Made by a program: the position numbers and the translations under genes | In this document: positions 4,997 through 5,978 of the stretch, in pieces | Layout of the letters: every line of letters starts with the position of its first letter | How positions within the stretch are numbered: position 1 is the stretch's first letter | NCBI GenBank assembly: GCA_900771165.1 | Contig: CAAGMX010000469.1 | Span: forward strand, 1-5,978 | Reading direction: 5' to 3' | From: Victivallales bacterium | GTDB taxonomy: Bacteria > Verrucomicrobiota > Lentisphaeria > Oligosphaerales > Oligosphaeraceae | DNA: 5,978 nt | Notes under the pieces: generated by a model | Databases searched by the model: none | What the model was told of the DNA's origin: nothing | The model's input: only the letters and a program-made list of their open reading frames with translations

Positions 4997-5978
4997 TTAG
5001 GGGAGCTTCACCTGGAAATCCGCCGCCTTCAGCATGGCGTCGAAGTGCTCCCGCATGGCCGTCTCATGGGCCATTCCCTTCAGATACTCCTGGATTTGTT
5101 CCCTGGCCTCCTCGAAGGAAACCGTGGAGGCTTCCTGGGAGGCGCCGGCCAGGATCAGATGATAGCCGAAGGCAGTCTGCACCGGCTGGCTCACCTGCCC
5201 TTCCTGCAGATTCACCAGGGCCTCCTCAAACTCCGGCACCATGGATCCCAGAGGGAACTCTCCCAGAGCCCCGCCCTGCTCCTTGGAGGGGCAGTCGGAA
5301 TATTCCTTGGCCAGATCGGCGAAATTGGCGGCATCCGGCGCAATCTTGCTCTGGATCTCCTGGATCTTGGCCAGGCAGGCATCCTTCTCCTCCTGGGTGG
5401 GCTTCTGGCTGGGGAACTGCACCAGGATGTGAGAGGCACTGTAGGTGGCCGGCTGCTGGAAGGCTTCGGTATTCTCGTCGTAGAACTTCCGGATCTCCTC
5501 TTCGGTAGGCTCGGTCACGGTCTTGCCCACCGTCTCTTCCAGCTGCATCATATACTTGGTCAGAATCGTCTGCTGGGTGAATTTCTCCAGAAGATCATTC
5601 TCGGTGAGCCCCATGGCCTTCAACTGCTCCTCAAAACCCTCCTTCATCTGCTCCTTGGCATTCTTCAGCTGCTCCTGCGCCGCCTCCATGTCCCCCACAA
5701 TCCCCAGCTCCTGGGCCTGCTGCAGGAAGACCTTCTCAATCCCCATGTTCGACGCCAGCTGCTTCAGGAAATTCATCACCATCTCCTCGGTGAGGGGAAC
5801 TCCCTGGCTCAACGCCATCTCCACCTGGGGACGAACCTGCATCACCAGCGCACTCCGGGTCACCAAAACCCCATTCCGGCTCACCACCACATCTTCCGGC
5901 AGTTTTGCCGCCAGGGCATCGAAATCCAAGGCGGCTTCCTGGGCGGGGGCGGCTTCCACAGCCTGGGCGGGGGCGGCT
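4997..5978 (-). CDS. SurA/PpiC-type peptidyl-prolyl isomerase (parvulin foldase), 5' end outside window
   Basis: A parvulin-family foldase that probably assists folding of exported proteins in the periplasm. The frame is open to the right edge. The visible GTG at 5957-5959 (residue 1 in the numbering here) lies inside an Ala/Pro/Gln repeat, so the true start and the expected signal peptide or lipobox lie beyond the window. From that GTG the residues are: an Ala/Pro linker (1-10), a SurA_N-like helical domain opening with VVVSRNGVLVTRSAL (24-38) and running to about 150, and a rotamase domain (about 172-275). The rotamase domain has ATYSASHILVQF, FADLAKEYSDCPS, QGGALGEFPLGSMVPEFEEA and QTAFGYHLI, and a helical C-terminal end follows (280-320). 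Only one rotamase domain is present, as in PrsA/PpiC-type chaperones rather than two-domain SurA. It ends in TAA followed by a likely terminator. Confidence 0.85.
   Translation of the reverse strand, partial: AAPAQAVEAAPAQEAALDFDALAAKLPEDVVVSRNGVLVTRSALVMQVRPQVEMALSQGVPLTEEMVMNFLKQLASNMGIEKVFLQQAQELGIVGDMEAAQEQLKNAKEQMKEGFEEQLKAMGLTENDLLEKFTQQTILTKYMMQLEETVGKTVTEPTEEEIRKFYDENTEAFQQPATYSASHILVQFPSQKPTQEEKDACLAKIQEIQSKIAPDAANFADLAKEYSDCPSKEQGGALGEFPLGSMVPEFEEALVNLQEGQVSQPVQTAFGYHLILAGASQEASTVSFEEAREQIQEYLKGMAHETAMREHFDAMLKAADFQVKLP
5938..5978 (-). repeat. Tandem repeat, 24-base period, coding for an Ala-Ala-Pro-Ala-Gln linker
   Basis: The 17-base string AGCCGCCCCCGCCCAGG on the - strand occurs at 5978-5962 and again, identical, at 5954-5938, with a 24-base (8-codon) period. 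In frame it gives AAPAQAVE then AAPAQEAA. The array reaches the window edge, so further copies may lie outside. It encodes a flexible linker ahead of the foldase's helical domain. Confidence 0.7.

Noticed and set aside
5957..5959. GTG as the true start of the foldase
   Set aside because: It sits inside an Ala/Pro/Gln repeat that continues in frame to the window edge, with no signal peptide after it.

Overview
This looks like an ordinary stretch of chromosome from a GC-rich bacterium. Codons ending in C or G dominate, with many C-runs. MreC and TadA mark it as bacterial. The MreC membrane anchor and a SurA/PpiC-type foldase suggest a didermic cell. The GH109-like oxidoreductase resembles proteins common in Verrucomicrobiota/Lentisphaerota, Planctomycetota and Bacteroidota. 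I lean weakly to a Verrucomicrobiota/Lentisphaerota-like organism, but nothing in the window proves a phylum.

Layout: four genes run on the + strand from the left edge, three on the - strand from the right edge, and they converge at about 3444-3541. The + genes are the C-terminal part of prmA (ribosomal protein L11 methyltransferase, open at the left edge), a 10-helix EamA/DMT-type permease 6 bases behind it, a cytoplasmic Gfo/Idh/MocA protein of GH109 type, and a yfcE-type metallophosphoesterase. The - genes, in transcription order, are a periplasmic parvulin-type foldase open at the right edge, tadA (tRNA adenosine deaminase) and mreC (cell-shape protein). tadA and mreC overlap by 8 bases.

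How the genes relate: prmA and the permease look co-transcribed. The oxidoreductase follows a 65-base, almost G-free leader and may belong to the same transcript. A strong inverted repeat separates it from yfcE. On the other strand an imperfect hairpin with a U-rich tail separates the foldase gene from tadA-mreC. The genes serve translation (prmA, tadA), envelope building (mreC, foldase) and metabolism (oxidoreductase, phosphoesterase), and do not form one obvious pathway. The least usual points are mreC without mreB or mreD beside it and coupled to tadA, the absence of Shine-Dalgarno sequences before two + genes, C-runs after most stop codons, and a 24-base-period repeat encoding an Ala/Pro/Gln linker in the foldase. 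I see no mobile element, CRISPR array, RNA gene or defence system, and no convincing undescribed system.
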